The notes under the pieces: model-generated
What the model saw: only the letters and a program-made list of their open reading frames with translations
Database searches by the model: none
What the model was told of the DNA's origin: nothing
Program-made: the position numbers and the translations under genes
Origin: Salinibaculum sp. SYNS191
GTDB taxonomy: Archaea > Halobacteriota > Halobacteria > Halobacteriales > Haloarculaceae
Assembly: GCF_037338445.1 (NCBI RefSeq)
Contig: NZ_CP147838.1
Span: forward strand, 2,046,001-2,110,000
Direction of reading: 5' to 3'
Length of the DNA stretch: 64,000 nt
Part shown: positions 35,075 through 44,360 of the stretch, piece by piece
Numbering within the stretch: the stretch's first letter is position 1
Layout of the letters: each line of letters opens with the position of its first letter

Positions 35075-35572
35075 TTACTGTCGTGTCGCTGCCGCCGCGT
35101 CCCGGACGTCGTCGACGAAGGTGTCGAAGTCCGGATTCTCGTCGCCCTCTCTCGCCCACGCGTAAGTGATTGTCCCGCTGTCGTCGATGACGAACACAGC
35201 CCTGTCGGCCACCTCCGAGAGACCGTAGAGGTCCTCGATGATGGCGTCGTAGGCGTGAATCACGTCCCGGTCGAAGTCGCTCAGTATCGGGAACGTGAGG
35301 TCGTGGCGCTGGATGAAGACGTTGAGCGCGAACGGGAGGTCGACGCTCAGCCCGTATACCCGAGCGTCTATCTCCTCGAACGCCGCCAGTGAATCGCGGA
35401 ACGTACACATCTCTTCCGTACAGCCTCCGGTAAAGGCCGCCGGGAAGAAGGCGAGGACGATTGGCCCGTCACCGAGTTCGTCGGCAAGCGAGAACTCCCC
35501 GATATCGTCGTAGCTATCGCCGTAGGCAATCGGTACTGTGAACGTGGGTGCTGACTCTCCAACTCCGAGCAT
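35075..35572 (-). CDS. Peroxiredoxin (AhpC/TSA family, BCP-like)
   Basis: The 165-residue thiol peroxidase reduces hydrogen peroxide and organic hydroperoxides. The peroxidatic Cys lies in FFPAAFTGGCTEEMCTFRDS (near residue 50), and a second Cys follows five residues later, as in atypical BCP-type enzymes. Further matches are VYGLSVDLPFALNVFIQRH and AVFVIDDSGTITYAW. The start at MLGVGESAPTFTVPI is the family start; the longer frame upstream has no coding character. It is convergent with the CoA-transferase and 95 bp downstream of the MFS gene's stop. Confidence 0.9.
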   Translation of the reverse strand: MLGVGESAPTFTVPIAYGDSYDDIGEFSLADELGDGPIVLAFFPAAFTGGCTEEMCTFRDSLAAFEEIDARVYGLSVDLPFALNVFIQRHDLTFPILSDFDRDVIHAYDAIIEDLYGLSEVADRAVFVIDDSGTITYAWAREGDENPDFDTFVDDVRDAAAATRQ

Positions 35573-35667
35573 ACGGGTATCAGTGGCGCACTCCAGCCAA
35601 TAGTTCTGTCGGTGGGTCACACCACGAGGGTAGCGAACGGTCCGAGAGTCCGCGGAGCACTTGCCGG

Positions 35668-36861
35668 CTACCCCTTCGTCAGATGCGTCCAGAAGATGAT
35701 GGCACCGCCAGCGAGCAGACAGCAGACGAGACCAGCGAAGGCGACGAGGTAGTTGAACCACTCGGAGACGAACCCGACGTAGGTGGGACCGAGACTGCCG
35801 ATGCCGAAATACATCGTCCGGAAGATGCCGAAGTCCCCACCCTTGTTCGTATCCGGGAACACGTCCATCAGGAACGCCTGCATGACCGGAGGAAAGCTCA
35901 GCAGACCGAGGGCAAACAGCATGATTCCGAACAGAATCACGAGCGGATAGGGGGCGAGTATAATCGTCGTCAGCCCGGCGGCACTGAGGAGGAGTCCCCC
36001 CGCCGTAATCGGGAGACGGGCAATGCCGTCGCTCATCTTCCCTGCCAGCGGCATCACGACGATACCGACGACGAAAGGGATGGCGAAGCCGACGGCCGCG
36101 AGCTCCGGGGAAAACCCCTTATCTGCTCTGAGCGCCGTCGGAAGAAAACTCAGGACCCCCTGCCACGTCAGCATGTACATCGTGTAAGCGACCACGAGCC
36201 AGCGCATCCGACTACGACTGAACACGCGCTTCGTCGAACTGGCGAGTTCCAGTGTAACGCTGGTGACGACGTAGGACTCCTGTGACCAGAGATGTAGAAG
36301 GAAGCTGACCGAAAGGAGAACGACGAGGACGGGCAGAAAACCATACTCCCAGACACCTGCCGAGAGAATGACGACGGAGACGGCGGAGGCGAACGCTCCG
36401 CCAACCATATTCGCGCTGGTGTTGATACCGAAGGCCTGCCCGCGGCGTTCGACGAACAGGTCCGAGAGCATCGTTCGCGTCGAGATGATGTACAGGCCGG
36501 CACCGATGCCGATACAGCCCGCACTCACCACGAACAACGGATAGGTCAGACCGACGAGGAGGAGACCGAATCCGACGACCATCGTCGCCAGTCCGCCGAC
36601 GATAATCGTCGTCCGGGACCACTGGTCGGCAAAGCGACCCGCCGGATACTGCGAGACGGCAAAGGCGGCCCACATCACGGTCAGTGCCATGCCGGCTTTG
36701 GCTGAGGTTATCGAGAGTTCGTCGATTATCGAGGGCAGAACCAGCGGCAACATCTGCCGCCCGATGCTGACGCCGAGCGACCCCAGCGCGAGCACGATGG
36801 TTATCCGACCGGTGTATCCCCGTACGAAACTCTCCTCAGTCGTCTCGGCAGACTCGTGCAT
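35668..36861 (-). CDS. MFS transporter (paralogue of 18542-19729)
   Basis: The 397-residue protein has twelve predicted membrane segments. It starts MHESAETTEESFVRGYTGRI, with TM2-3 loop AGRFADQWSRTTIIVGG and SDLFVERRGQAFGINT. It resembles the transporter at 18542-19729 throughout. The chosen Met avoids an unlikely upstream extension of 20 residues. It is divergent from the ketopantoate-reductase-like gene. The substrate is unknown, but duplication inside one catabolic island suggests related carboxylates. Confidence 0.83.
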   Translation of the reverse strand: MHESAETTEESFVRGYTGRITIVLALGSLGVSIGRQMLPLVLPSIIDELSITSAKAGMALTVMWAAFAVSQYPAGRFADQWSRTTIIVGGLATMVVGFGLLLVGLTYPLFVVSAGCIGIGAGLYIISTRTMLSDLFVERRGQAFGINTSANMVGGAFASAVSVVILSAGVWEYGFLPVLVVLLSVSFLLHLWSQESYVVTSVTLELASSTKRVFSRSRMRWLVVAYTMYMLTWQGVLSFLPTALRADKGFSPELAAVGFAIPFVVGIVVMPLAGKMSDGIARLPITAGGLLLSAAGLTTIILAPYPLVILFGIMLFALGLLSFPPVMQAFLMDVFPDTNKGGDFGIFRTMYFGIGSLGPTYVGFVSEWFNYLVAFAGLVCCLLAGGAIIFWTHLTKG

Positions 36862-36951
36862 TCGGGAATCTTCCTGTGGAATGCTTGCGCGGCGGGTGAT
36901 TAAGTTGTTTCCCCACAACACCTTAGTGGTCGTTCACGAAAGAGAGAGACA

Positions 36952-37863
36952 ATGACTGTCGGCATCCTCGGTGCTGGCGCACTGGGCTGTACCTACGGCG
37001 GCTACCTGCACGACGCGGGCGAATCCGCCCACCTCATCGACGTGTGGGACAAGCACGTCGAGGAAATAAATCAGAACGGCCTGACAATCACGAGCGGGGC
37101 CGACGAGCGCGTCGTCACGCCCCGCGCGACGACCGACCCCGACGAGGTTGGCGTCGTCGACACCCTGTTCGTTCTCGTGAAAGCGACTCAGACCCGCGAG
37201 GCACTCAGCAACGCGGCCGGCGTCGTCGGACCCGAAACGACCGTCGTCACGCTCCAGAACGGCCTGAAAAACGTCGAGATTCTATCCGAGCAGGTGGCCG
37301 AGCATCAAATCGTCAGCGGCAGTACGATGGTCGGCGCGACGGTCACCGGCCCCGGATCGGTCCGTCTCTACCGCGTTGCCGATACTGTTGTCGGGGGCGA
37401 CGACGCGGACCGCGCACGGGAAGTCGTCAGTCTCCTCGAACAGACACCGCTTCCCGCCTCGATGGTTGCCGACCCGCGTGCGGCAATCTGGTCGAAACAG
37501 TTGGTCAACGTCGCGGTCAAACCGACCGCCGCACTGACGGAACTGCCAAACGGTGCCCTGGTCGCCTCGGAGCACGTCCTCAGCGTCATGGACCAACTGC
37601 TCTCAGAGACGCGGGAGGTCGCCGCCGCCGCTGGCATCGCGCTCGACGAGTCCGACCCCCTCGACCGCGTCATCGACGCCTGCGAACGGACCAGTGAGAA
37701 ACACTCCTCGATGCTGGTCGATATCGAACAGGAGCGCGAGACGGAAATCGACCACATCAACGGCACGGTCGCAGAATACGGTGCGAGCCACGGCGTCGCC
37801 ACGCCGTACAACGACCTCGTGACTGCACTGGTCCACGGAAAAGAAGCGACATACCTCGACTAA
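36952..37863 (+). CDS. Ketopantoate reductase-family protein (PanE/ApbA-like)
   Basis: The 303-residue NADP-dependent protein opens GILGAGALGCTYGGYLHDAG and continues with the family's VKATQTREAL, QNGLKNVEIL and GSTMVGATVTGPGSVR. The catalytic Lys is in AIWSKQLVNVAVKPTAALTE near residue 180. It reduces a 2-keto acid such as ketopantoate. Placement in a degradation island and divergence from an MFS gene suggest it may work on another 2-keto acid, a reuse that is common for this family. Confidence 0.85.
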   Translation: MTVGILGAGALGCTYGGYLHDAGESAHLIDVWDKHVEEINQNGLTITSGADERVVTPRATTDPDEVGVVDTLFVLVKATQTREALSNAAGVVGPETTVVTLQNGLKNVEILSEQVAEHQIVSGSTMVGATVTGPGSVRLYRVADTVVGGDDADRAREVVSLLEQTPLPASMVADPRAAIWSKQLVNVAVKPTAALTELPNGALVASEHVLSVMDQLLSETREVAAAAGIALDESDPLDRVIDACERTSEKHSSMLVDIEQERETEIDHINGTVAEYGASHGVATPYNDLVTALVHGKEATYLD

Positions 37864-37888
37864 AAGGAGACCCGAAGCCGACTTGTCG

Positions 37889-39964
37889 CTATTCTGCAAG
37901 CAGGTCGACGACGACTGCCCGCTCGTCGGTGAGGACGACCGGATTCACTTCGAACTCCGATTCTCCCGAGTCAATGTAGAACGCAGCGAGACCCTCCAAC
38001 GTGTCCACGAGCGCGTCGACTGAGAGGTCGTGACGCCTGTTGTTGTCGAGGATGTGGCCGAGTCGCCCGCCCGTGAGGCGGTCGCGAAGATACTCCCGCT
38101 CGGTCGGGAGGAAAACCGTCTCGCGTGCGGTCTCGTCGAACAGTTCGACGTACTCGCCGCCGGGACCGACGAGCATCACCGGCCCGAACTCCGCCGTGTC
38201 GAGGAAGCCACAGACGAGTTCGAACCCGTCGACTTGCTCCTGGATGAGCAGTGACGCCTCGGTCAGACCCTCGCGCTCGGCTGTCGAAAGCAGGTCATCC
38301 GCGGCTGCCCGGACTTCCCGCTCGGTTCGGCGGTCGGTCCTGACACCGCCGAGTTCCGTCTTGTGTTTCAGTCCCGGCGCGGAGAGTTTGACCGTGACCG
38401 GATAGCCGAGGGCTTCGGCGGCGTCGACTGTGCCGTCGACCGACTGTGTGAGCCGATAGGGGACGACATCGACACCCCGTTCGGTCGCCTCCGTGGCGAG
38501 TTCCTCCCAGCCGCCCTGCAAAGAGAGGTCGCCAGCTGTCGGTACCTCCGCGGCCAGCGGCGGCGGATTGCGCCGGCGCTCGGTCCACTCCGCGAGGTGG
38601 CCGATTTCGCGGACTGCCGTCACTGGGTCTTGATACACCGGTACCCCGTGTGCGTGAAGGTCGGCCAGCAACTCCTCGTCGGGCCAGCCGCCGGTGAAGA
38701 CGACGACGATGGGCTTTCCGGTCTCGGCTATCAGTTCGTAGATCGTCTCACGAGCCGGACGAACGTACTCCGGCCCCGTGTTGCCAACCTGCAAGAGCAT
38801 TGCATCGACCGAGGGACTCCGGATAACCGACCCCGCGAGCGTATCTAAGAGGTCGAGGTCCGTCATAATCTTCCCCGTCATGTCGATAGGGTTGGATGCC
38901 GAACCGTACTCCGGGAGATGTTCGGAAATCTGTTCTCGGACATCGTCCGGGAGACTCGGCAGGTCGACGCCGTACTCCTCGCAGGCGTCGGCAATAAGCG
39001 CACAGGAGCCGCCGCTGGCACTGATGACGCTCAATCCGGGGCCGTCCGGGAACTGTGGCATATCGAGCGTCGAGAAGGCTTCGAGTGCGTCGACGTAGTC
39101 CTGCACGGAGTTGAGTTGGACGATACCGGTCTCACGGAGCGCGGCCTCGTACACCTCGCCCGAGTCGGACATCCGCCCGGTGTGTGACTGCGTTGCCTGT
39201 TTACCGAGGTCGGAGTCACCGATTTTGAGTGTGAGAATCGGCGTCCCGGTTTCGAGTGCGCGCTGTCCGATTTCGAACAGTCGACGGCCGTCTCCGACGG
39301 CCTCCACGAGTGTCACGACGAACGAAACTTCCGGGTCTTCGACGTAGTTTTCGAGAATGTCGAGCAGCGAGAGGTCCGCCTCGTTGCCCGTCGTCACCCA
39401 CTTTCGCGTGCCGACGCCGGCGTGTGCGGCAATCTGGAGAAACGCACCGCCCATGCCGCCGCTCTGGGAGACGACAGCGAGGCCGTCCGCCTCGAGGTCC
39501 AGCCGACAGACGCTCGAAAACGAGAGCGCAATCTGTTCGGGCGTGTTGATGACCCCCTCCGAGTTCGGCCCGAGTATCCGCATGTCGTACTCGTCCGCGA
39601 TGGCCTTGAGTTCCTGCTCGCTGTCGTCGCGCCCTGTCTCACCGAAGCCGGAACTCCCGATGATGACGTAATCGACACCCGCCTCGCCACACTCGCGGAC
39701 AGCGTCGATGACGAGCGGTGCCGGCAACATCACGAAGGCGGCCGTCGGCGGGTCCGCGATGTCCAGAATGCTCCCGTAGCACTCCCTGCCGTGGAGGGAG
39801 TCGTACTTCGGGTTGACAGGATAGACGGTGCCCGCATAGTCGTTGTCATCCAGATAGCCGATGATGCGCCCGCCGAGTGACTCCCGGCCGGTACTGGCTC
39901 CGATGACTGCGACAGACGATGGCGTAAATAACTCTTCGAGGGGGATTTCTGCTCGCTCAGACAT
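37889..39964 (-). CDS. ADP-forming acyl-CoA synthetase, fused alpha-beta subunits
   Basis: The 691-residue protein combines the CoA-binding and ligase (alpha) domains with a C-terminal ATP-grasp (beta) domain. Visible motifs are SSVAVIGASTGRESLGGRII at the start, LAVVSQSGGMGGAFLQ near 160, the phospho-His segment QSHTGRMSDSGEVYEAALRE near 255, and VTVKLSAPGLKHKTELGGV with FGPVMLVGPGGEYVELF in the ATP-grasp part. It converts acyl-CoA, ADP and phosphate to free acid plus ATP, or the reverse. Haloarchaea commonly use such fused enzymes for acetate and other acids. Convergent with the PanE-like gene. Confidence 0.92.
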   Translation of the reverse strand: MSERAEIPLEELFTPSSVAVIGASTGRESLGGRIIGYLDDNDYAGTVYPVNPKYDSLHGRECYGSILDIADPPTAAFVMLPAPLVIDAVRECGEAGVDYVIIGSSGFGETGRDDSEQELKAIADEYDMRILGPNSEGVINTPEQIALSFSSVCRLDLEADGLAVVSQSGGMGGAFLQIAAHAGVGTRKWVTTGNEADLSLLDILENYVEDPEVSFVVTLVEAVGDGRRLFEIGQRALETGTPILTLKIGDSDLGKQATQSHTGRMSDSGEVYEAALRETGIVQLNSVQDYVDALEAFSTLDMPQFPDGPGLSVISASGGSCALIADACEEYGVDLPSLPDDVREQISEHLPEYGSASNPIDMTGKIMTDLDLLDTLAGSVIRSPSVDAMLLQVGNTGPEYVRPARETIYELIAETGKPIVVVFTGGWPDEELLADLHAHGVPVYQDPVTAVREIGHLAEWTERRRNPPPLAAEVPTAGDLSLQGGWEELATEATERGVDVVPYRLTQSVDGTVDAAEALGYPVTVKLSAPGLKHKTELGGVRTDRRTEREVRAAADDLLSTAEREGLTEASLLIQEQVDGFELVCGFLDTAEFGPVMLVGPGGEYVELFDETARETVFLPTEREYLRDRLTGGRLGHILDNNRRHDLSVDALVDTLEGLAAFYIDSGESEFEVNPVVLTDERAVVVDLLAE

Positions 39965-40112
39965 GCCTTTCAGTGTCAACTCCTTGTTCCTGTTTACAAT
40001 ACCTACCCGGGGGCACTCTTAAATCTTCGTGCAGGTACCGAGTCCATAGCCGTCTGTCACGTCTGCGCTGTCGTTTTTCTAGTATCATAGTGTAGCGTGT
40101 CGTCTTGCGTCG

Positions 40113-41846
40113 TCAGTTGTCGGTTGCGGAACCGGTCGAGACACCGAACTGGTCGAGGTCGAGTGGGGAGTCGTAGCCGGCGGCGTCGGCGGCCGTGAGT
40201 TGATTGCGTTTCGTCTGTATCTCCACGAGGTGTGGCTGGTCGTCGTCGAGTGCATCGCTGACAACCGTTTCGACCGCTGCTGTGGTCGAGACCGCTGTCG
40301 CGTTCCACCCGAACCCCTCGGCAATCGTCGTGAGGTCGGGCGACCCCCACGAGAACTCGTGAGTTCGCGCATCGTCGCTGATTTCCGGTGACTTGTTGAT
40401 GATACTGCCGTAGCCACCGTTGTTGAACACGACCGCAACGAGATTCGCGTCGTTCTCGACGGCCGTGTGGAGTTCGTGGATGCACATGTAGAAGCCGCCG
40501 TCGCCGGTGAGCGTCAGCACCGGCCGGTCGGGTTCGGCAAGTGCCGCGCCGATGGCCGACGGCAGTCCGTAACCCATCCCGGCCCACGAGCCGGAGGTGA
40601 TGTAGTTGCCAGGCGTGAACGCCGGGAACGTCTGCATGGCCCACAGCCGGAATGCCCCCACGTCGACAGTGACGATTGCATCCTCGGGGACGGCTTCGCG
40701 CACGGCGTGCATCGCGGCGGGCGTCGATGTCGGGTCGGTGTCGTCGAGCGCACCCTGCCGGTCGAGGTGGGCGTCGTAGTCCGACCGCACCGCCTGCCCG
40801 ATGGCCGAGCCGTCCCAGCCGGTCGACCGACCCTCACCGACCGGGTCGAGTCGGTCGAGCAATGCCTCGGCGGCGTCTGTCACGTCCGCGACGATGGGGA
40901 CTGCCGTCGGGTAGTGATTGCCGATGGACGTGGGGTCGATGTCGACGTGGACGAGCGACCCCTCGATTGGGAGCGTCCACGAGTTCGTTGCGAGGATGTC
41001 GAAATCCGTCCCGAGCGCGAGAACGGCGTCGGCCGAGCGCACCACGTCGATGCCGGGTTCGGGCATGTGCTTGCCGGTGACGCCGAGCGCGCGCGGGTCG
41101 TCCTCGGGGAAGACACCCTTGCCGTTGTAGGAGGAGGCGACGGGTGCATTCAGCCGGTCCGCCAACTGCTCGACGACGCGCACGCCGTCGGCAGTCCGTC
41201 GAGCGCCGCCGCCGACGAACAACAACGGTCGCTCGGCGTCGGAGAGGAGTGTCGCCGCGCGGTCGTAGGCAGTTTCGTTGTCGTAGGTGGTTCGTTCAGC
41301 CGTCACGTCGGCGGCCGGGGCGGCGAAGTCGCTTGCGAGCATGTCCTTTGGAATCCCGAGACGGACGGGTCCGGTCGGCGGTTCGCGCGCCACGGCAATC
41401 GCCCGAGAAATCTGCTCGGGGAGGCGTAGCCGGGATGAAACCTGGATGTTCTCCTTGACGACGTTGTCGAAGGTTTCCGGCTCGATCTCGTGGACGGGTT
41501 CCCGCGGACGGTCCGCGTCGTCGACGTCGGAGGCGATGTGAATCATGGGAATCCCGTTCGAGAGGGCATTTTTCAGCCCCGTCGAGACGTTGGTGTCGCC
41601 CGGCCCCGGGATGGTGACGGTGGCCGCCATCGCCCCGCTGGCCTCGTAATAGCCCCACGCGATGTGAGGGATGGCGGTCTCGTGTCGGGCCATGACGTAG
41701 TCCATGTCGTCTCGCTCAGCGACGAGTTTGTCGAACGGAACTGTCTGGGCACCGGGGATACCGATGACCGTCTCGACGCCGGCGTCGACGAGCGCTCGAT
41801 AGAGATAGCTACTTCCGGACTGTCTGTCCGTCTCGCGTGTCGGCAT
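40113..41846 (-). CDS. Thiamine-diphosphate-dependent enzyme (acetolactate synthase / benzoylformate decarboxylase-like)
   Basis: The 577-residue protein has the three-domain TPP plan. The Pyr domain contains the activating Glu in MARHETAIPHIAWGYYEASG near 50, the middle domain carries RPLLFVGGGARR and LALGTDFD, and the PP domain carries the GDG...NN motif GDGGFYMCIHELHTA to NNGGYGS. It decarboxylates or condenses a 2-keto acid. No regulatory subunit gene is near, so it is unlikely to be the biosynthetic IlvB. The SDR and aldehyde dehydrogenase beside it could handle an aldehyde product, giving a keto acid to aldehyde to acid route (inference). Confidence 0.85.
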   Translation of the reverse strand: MPTRETDRQSGSSYLYRALVDAGVETVIGIPGAQTVPFDKLVAERDDMDYVMARHETAIPHIAWGYYEASGAMAATVTIPGPGDTNVSTGLKNALSNGIPMIHIASDVDDADRPREPVHEIEPETFDNVVKENIQVSSRLRLPEQISRAIAVAREPPTGPVRLGIPKDMLASDFAAPAADVTAERTTYDNETAYDRAATLLSDAERPLLFVGGGARRTADGVRVVEQLADRLNAPVASSYNGKGVFPEDDPRALGVTGKHMPEPGIDVVRSADAVLALGTDFDILATNSWTLPIEGSLVHVDIDPTSIGNHYPTAVPIVADVTDAAEALLDRLDPVGEGRSTGWDGSAIGQAVRSDYDAHLDRQGALDDTDPTSTPAAMHAVREAVPEDAIVTVDVGAFRLWAMQTFPAFTPGNYITSGSWAGMGYGLPSAIGAALAEPDRPVLTLTGDGGFYMCIHELHTAVENDANLVAVVFNNGGYGSIINKSPEISDDARTHEFSWGSPDLTTIAEGFGWNATAVSTTAAVETVVSDALDDDQPHLVEIQTKRNQLTAADAAGYDSPLDLDQFGVSTGSATDN

Positions 41847-41936
41847 GTGACGGCGTAGCATCTACTGTGGAATAAGTGTTCGGTAGCGGCCGAACCAGCC
41901 CTCGAAATCGACGTAAATCCCGCGGCTCTCGGGGAG

Positions 41937-42707
41937 CTAGAACCGAATCGTCGGGAAGAGGCCGCCGTTGACGTGGACGACTTGTCCCGTGATGTAACCG
42001 CCGTGGTCGGAGGCGAGGAAGGTGGCAGTCGGCGCTATCTCCTCGGGGTCACAGATGTAGCCAAGCGGGATGCGTTGCCGGTACGGTTCCAAGTCGGGTT
42101 GGCCCTGTCCCTCACCGGCCCGGTCAGTCTTGGCGATGCCCGGCGCGATGCAGTTTGACGTGATGCCGTCCTCTGCGAGTTCGTGAGCGAGGGCGCGGGT
42201 GTAGCCGAACAATCCCGCCTTGGTCGATGCCACGTGGAGGCGGTTGGACTGACCGAACATCGCGTCCGCGCCTGACATGGTGATGATGCGGCCCCACCCA
42301 GCCTCGCGCATGTCCGGTACGACCGCCCGTGCACAGAGGAACGGCCCCGTGAGGTTCGTCCCGACGACGGTGTTCCACTCTTCGAGAGTGATGTCCTCGA
42401 CCGGATTGTGCGGACGGACTGCCGCGTTGTTCACCAAGATATCGACCGGCCCGAGTTCCTGTCCGATGGTCTCGACCGCATCGAGCACCGCGTCGGGGTC
42501 GCTCACGTCCGTCTGGACTCCGATAACCGACGTGTCGAAGCGCTCACGGAGGTCGGCAACGGCAGCGTCGAGTTCCGCCTCGTTCGAGCGGTTGCTAACG
42601 ACGACGTTCGCGCCGCTCGCAGCCATCTCGGCGGCGATTGCTTTCCCGATGTTGCGGGCCGAACCGGTTACCCACGCAGTCTTCCCCGTCAGGTCGATGT
42701 CTGTCAT
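41937..42707 (-). CDS. SDR-family protein with altered active site (NIG type), second copy
   Basis: The 256-residue protein starts MTDIDLTGKTAWVTGSARNI; the nucleotide loop is TGSARNIGKAIA with Asn where the second Gly is usual. The YxxxK site reads VASTK (RLHVASTKAGLFG), so Tyr is replaced by Val and preceded by His, just as in the SDR at 17735-18511. The N-terminal NNAAVRPHNP and terminal GGYITGQVVHVNGGLFP are typical. The strong TATA box 28 nt upstream (42731-42740) fixes the start and shows that the much longer open frame upstream is not used. Divergent from the aldehyde dehydrogenase. Confidence 0.85.
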   Translation of the reverse strand: MTDIDLTGKTAWVTGSARNIGKAIAAEMAASGANVVVSNRSNEAELDAAVADLRERFDTSVIGVQTDVSDPDAVLDAVETIGQELGPVDILVNNAAVRPHNPVEDITLEEWNTVVGTNLTGPFLCARAVVPDMREAGWGRIITMSGADAMFGQSNRLHVASTKAGLFGYTRALAHELAEDGITSNCIAPGIAKTDRAGEGQGQPDLEPYRQRIPLGYICDPEEIAPTATFLASDHGGYITGQVVHVNGGLFPTIRF

Positions 42708-42730
42708 ATCCGAGTCGTTGGACAGGTGCG

Positions 42731-42740
42731 TATATAAAAT
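42731..42740 (-). promoter_or_regulatory. TATA box for the NIG-type SDR
   Basis: The minus strand reads ATTTTATATA, centred 28 nt upstream of the ATG at 42707; a leaderless transcript is predicted. Confidence 0.7.
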
Positions 42741-42812
42741 CTGCCGGCGAGGCGGGCACTGACCCACCCCACCGAAACAAATTTGAGCGGTCCTACGGAA
42801 TCTACGACCGTA

Positions 42813-44276
42813 ATGACCGAGTATTCGCAGGGGAGCGTCGCAGACGCGTACGATATCCTCGTCGACGGTGAGTGGGTATCGGCCGACAGCGGCGAGCGGT
42901 TCGCAGTGTACGACCCGAGCACCGGCGAGGAACTGACACAGGTCGCCCGTGGACGAGAGACGGACATCGAACACGCGATCGAGGCCGCAGTCGCCGCCGA
43001 GGACGGCTGGCGTCGGATGGCCGTCGACGAGCGGTCCCAACTGCTCTACGAAATCGCGCAGGCGCTCCGTGACCACGAGGACGAACTGGCCGAAATCGAG
43101 ACACTGGATACGGGCAAACCGCTCGGGACGGGACGCAGTCACGCCCAGACGTGTGCCCGCTACTTCGAATACTACGCCGGCATCGCCGACAAGGTGTACG
43201 GCGACTCGATTCCCCTCTCCGACGAGTACGTCGATTTCACCGTCCGGGAACCCCTCGGCGTCACCGCACAAGTCATCCCGTGGAACGGACCGCTCTCCGT
43301 GTTCGGGCGGTCGGTCGCGCCGGCACTCGCGACGGGCAACGTCTGTATCGTCAAGCCCGCCGAGCAAGCCCCGCTCTCCCCGCTCGTGGCCGCTCGCGTC
43401 ATCGACGACCACCTCCCCGACGGCGTCCTCAACGTCGTTCCCGGTTTCGGCACCGAGGCGGGCGCACCGCTCGTGGAACACGACGCCGTCGACGGCATCG
43501 GCTTCACCGGTTCGGTCCCAACGGGCAAGGCGATTGCCACCGCCGCCGCGGAGAATCTGACACCGCACTACCTCGAACTCGGCGGCAAGAGTCCGAACGT
43601 GGTCTTCCCGGACGCCGACCTCGACAACGCCGTCGAGAACGCCGTGAAGGGGTTCACAGCCGTCACCGGACAGGTGTGTTCGGCCGGTTCGCGCCTGCTG
43701 TTGCACGAGGACATCCACGACGAGTTTCTCGACCGTCTCGTCGATGAGGTCGACTCGCTCACCGTCGATTCGGGTATCGACGACCCCGATGTCGGCCCGC
43801 TCGTCTCCGAAGAGCAGTTCGAGAAGGTACAGCGCTACGTCGAAGTCGGTCGGAAAGAGGCGGGAGAACCAGTGGTCGGCGGGTCGGCGCTGGACCGGCC
43901 GGGCTACTTCTTCGAACCGACCATCTTCGACGGCGTGGACAACGACATGCGCATCGCACAGGAGGAAATCTTCGGGCCGGTGTTGAGCGTCATCACGTTC
44001 GCGGACGAACAGGAAGCAATCGAGATTGCCAACGACGTGGACTACGGGCTGGTCGCGGGCATCTTCACGGAGAACGTCCAGCGGGCGCTTCGCTTCTCGA
44101 AGGAGGTCGCCGCCGGACAGATTTACATCAACGAATGGTTCGCGGGCGGCATCGAGACGCCCTTCGGCGGTTACAAGGACAGCGGCTACGGCCGAGAGAA
44201 GGGACTGGAAGCCATCGACGAGTACACGCAGGTCAAGAACGTCTGTGCCAACATCGGCACCGACTGGCCGCGCTGA
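42813..44276 (+). CDS. Aldehyde dehydrogenase (NAD(P)-dependent)
   Basis: The 487-residue enzyme oxidises an aldehyde to its acid. The Rossmann part has VIPWNGPLSVFGRSVAPALA with the catalytic Asn near 150. The general base Glu is in LELGGKSPNVVF near 250, and the nucleophilic Cys in TGQVCSAGSRLLLHEDI near 285. The end GGIETPFGGYKDSGYGREKG is the family C-terminus. Length matches the 480-500 norm. The start was chosen at MTEYSQGS, with a weak TATA (AAATTTGAG) about 30 nt upstream. It is divergent from the SDR and upstream of the hotdog dehydratase. Confidence 0.93.
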   Translation: MTEYSQGSVADAYDILVDGEWVSADSGERFAVYDPSTGEELTQVARGRETDIEHAIEAAVAAEDGWRRMAVDERSQLLYEIAQALRDHEDELAEIETLDTGKPLGTGRSHAQTCARYFEYYAGIADKVYGDSIPLSDEYVDFTVREPLGVTAQVIPWNGPLSVFGRSVAPALATGNVCIVKPAEQAPLSPLVAARVIDDHLPDGVLNVVPGFGTEAGAPLVEHDAVDGIGFTGSVPTGKAIATAAAENLTPHYLELGGKSPNVVFPDADLDNAVENAVKGFTAVTGQVCSAGSRLLLHEDIHDEFLDRLVDEVDSLTVDSGIDDPDVGPLVSEEQFEKVQRYVEVGRKEAGEPVVGGSALDRPGYFFEPTIFDGVDNDMRIAQEEIFGPVLSVITFADEQEAIEIANDVDYGLVAGIFTENVQRALRFSKEVAAGQIYINEWFAGGIETPFGGYKDSGYGREKGLEAIDEYTQVKNVCANIGTDWPR

Positions 44277-44313
44277 GTCGGCCGGTCCGAGACGCCGAAG
44301 ACGGCGGACCAGC

Positions 44314-44349
44314 GGGTAAAGCATATTACCCCCATCGCTCAATATTGAG
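44314..44349 (+). promoter_or_regulatory. Two palindromes in the dehydratase promoter
   Basis: GGGTAA-agcata-TTACCC (44314-44331) overlaps the TATA-like CATATTAC, and the perfect 12-bp palindrome CTCAATATTGAG lies at 44338-44349, 11 nt before the ATG at 44361. Sites covering the TATA box and start would be suited to repressor binding. Confidence 0.5.
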
Positions 44350-44360
44350 TCAGGCAGCTC

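Noticed and set aside
41937..44342. One very long minus-strand open frame (801 codons) over the aldehyde dehydrogenase.
   Set aside because: Only its last third (from 42707) is a real SDR with its own TATA box. The rest is the complementary strand of the aldehyde dehydrogenase gene, open because of high GC content.
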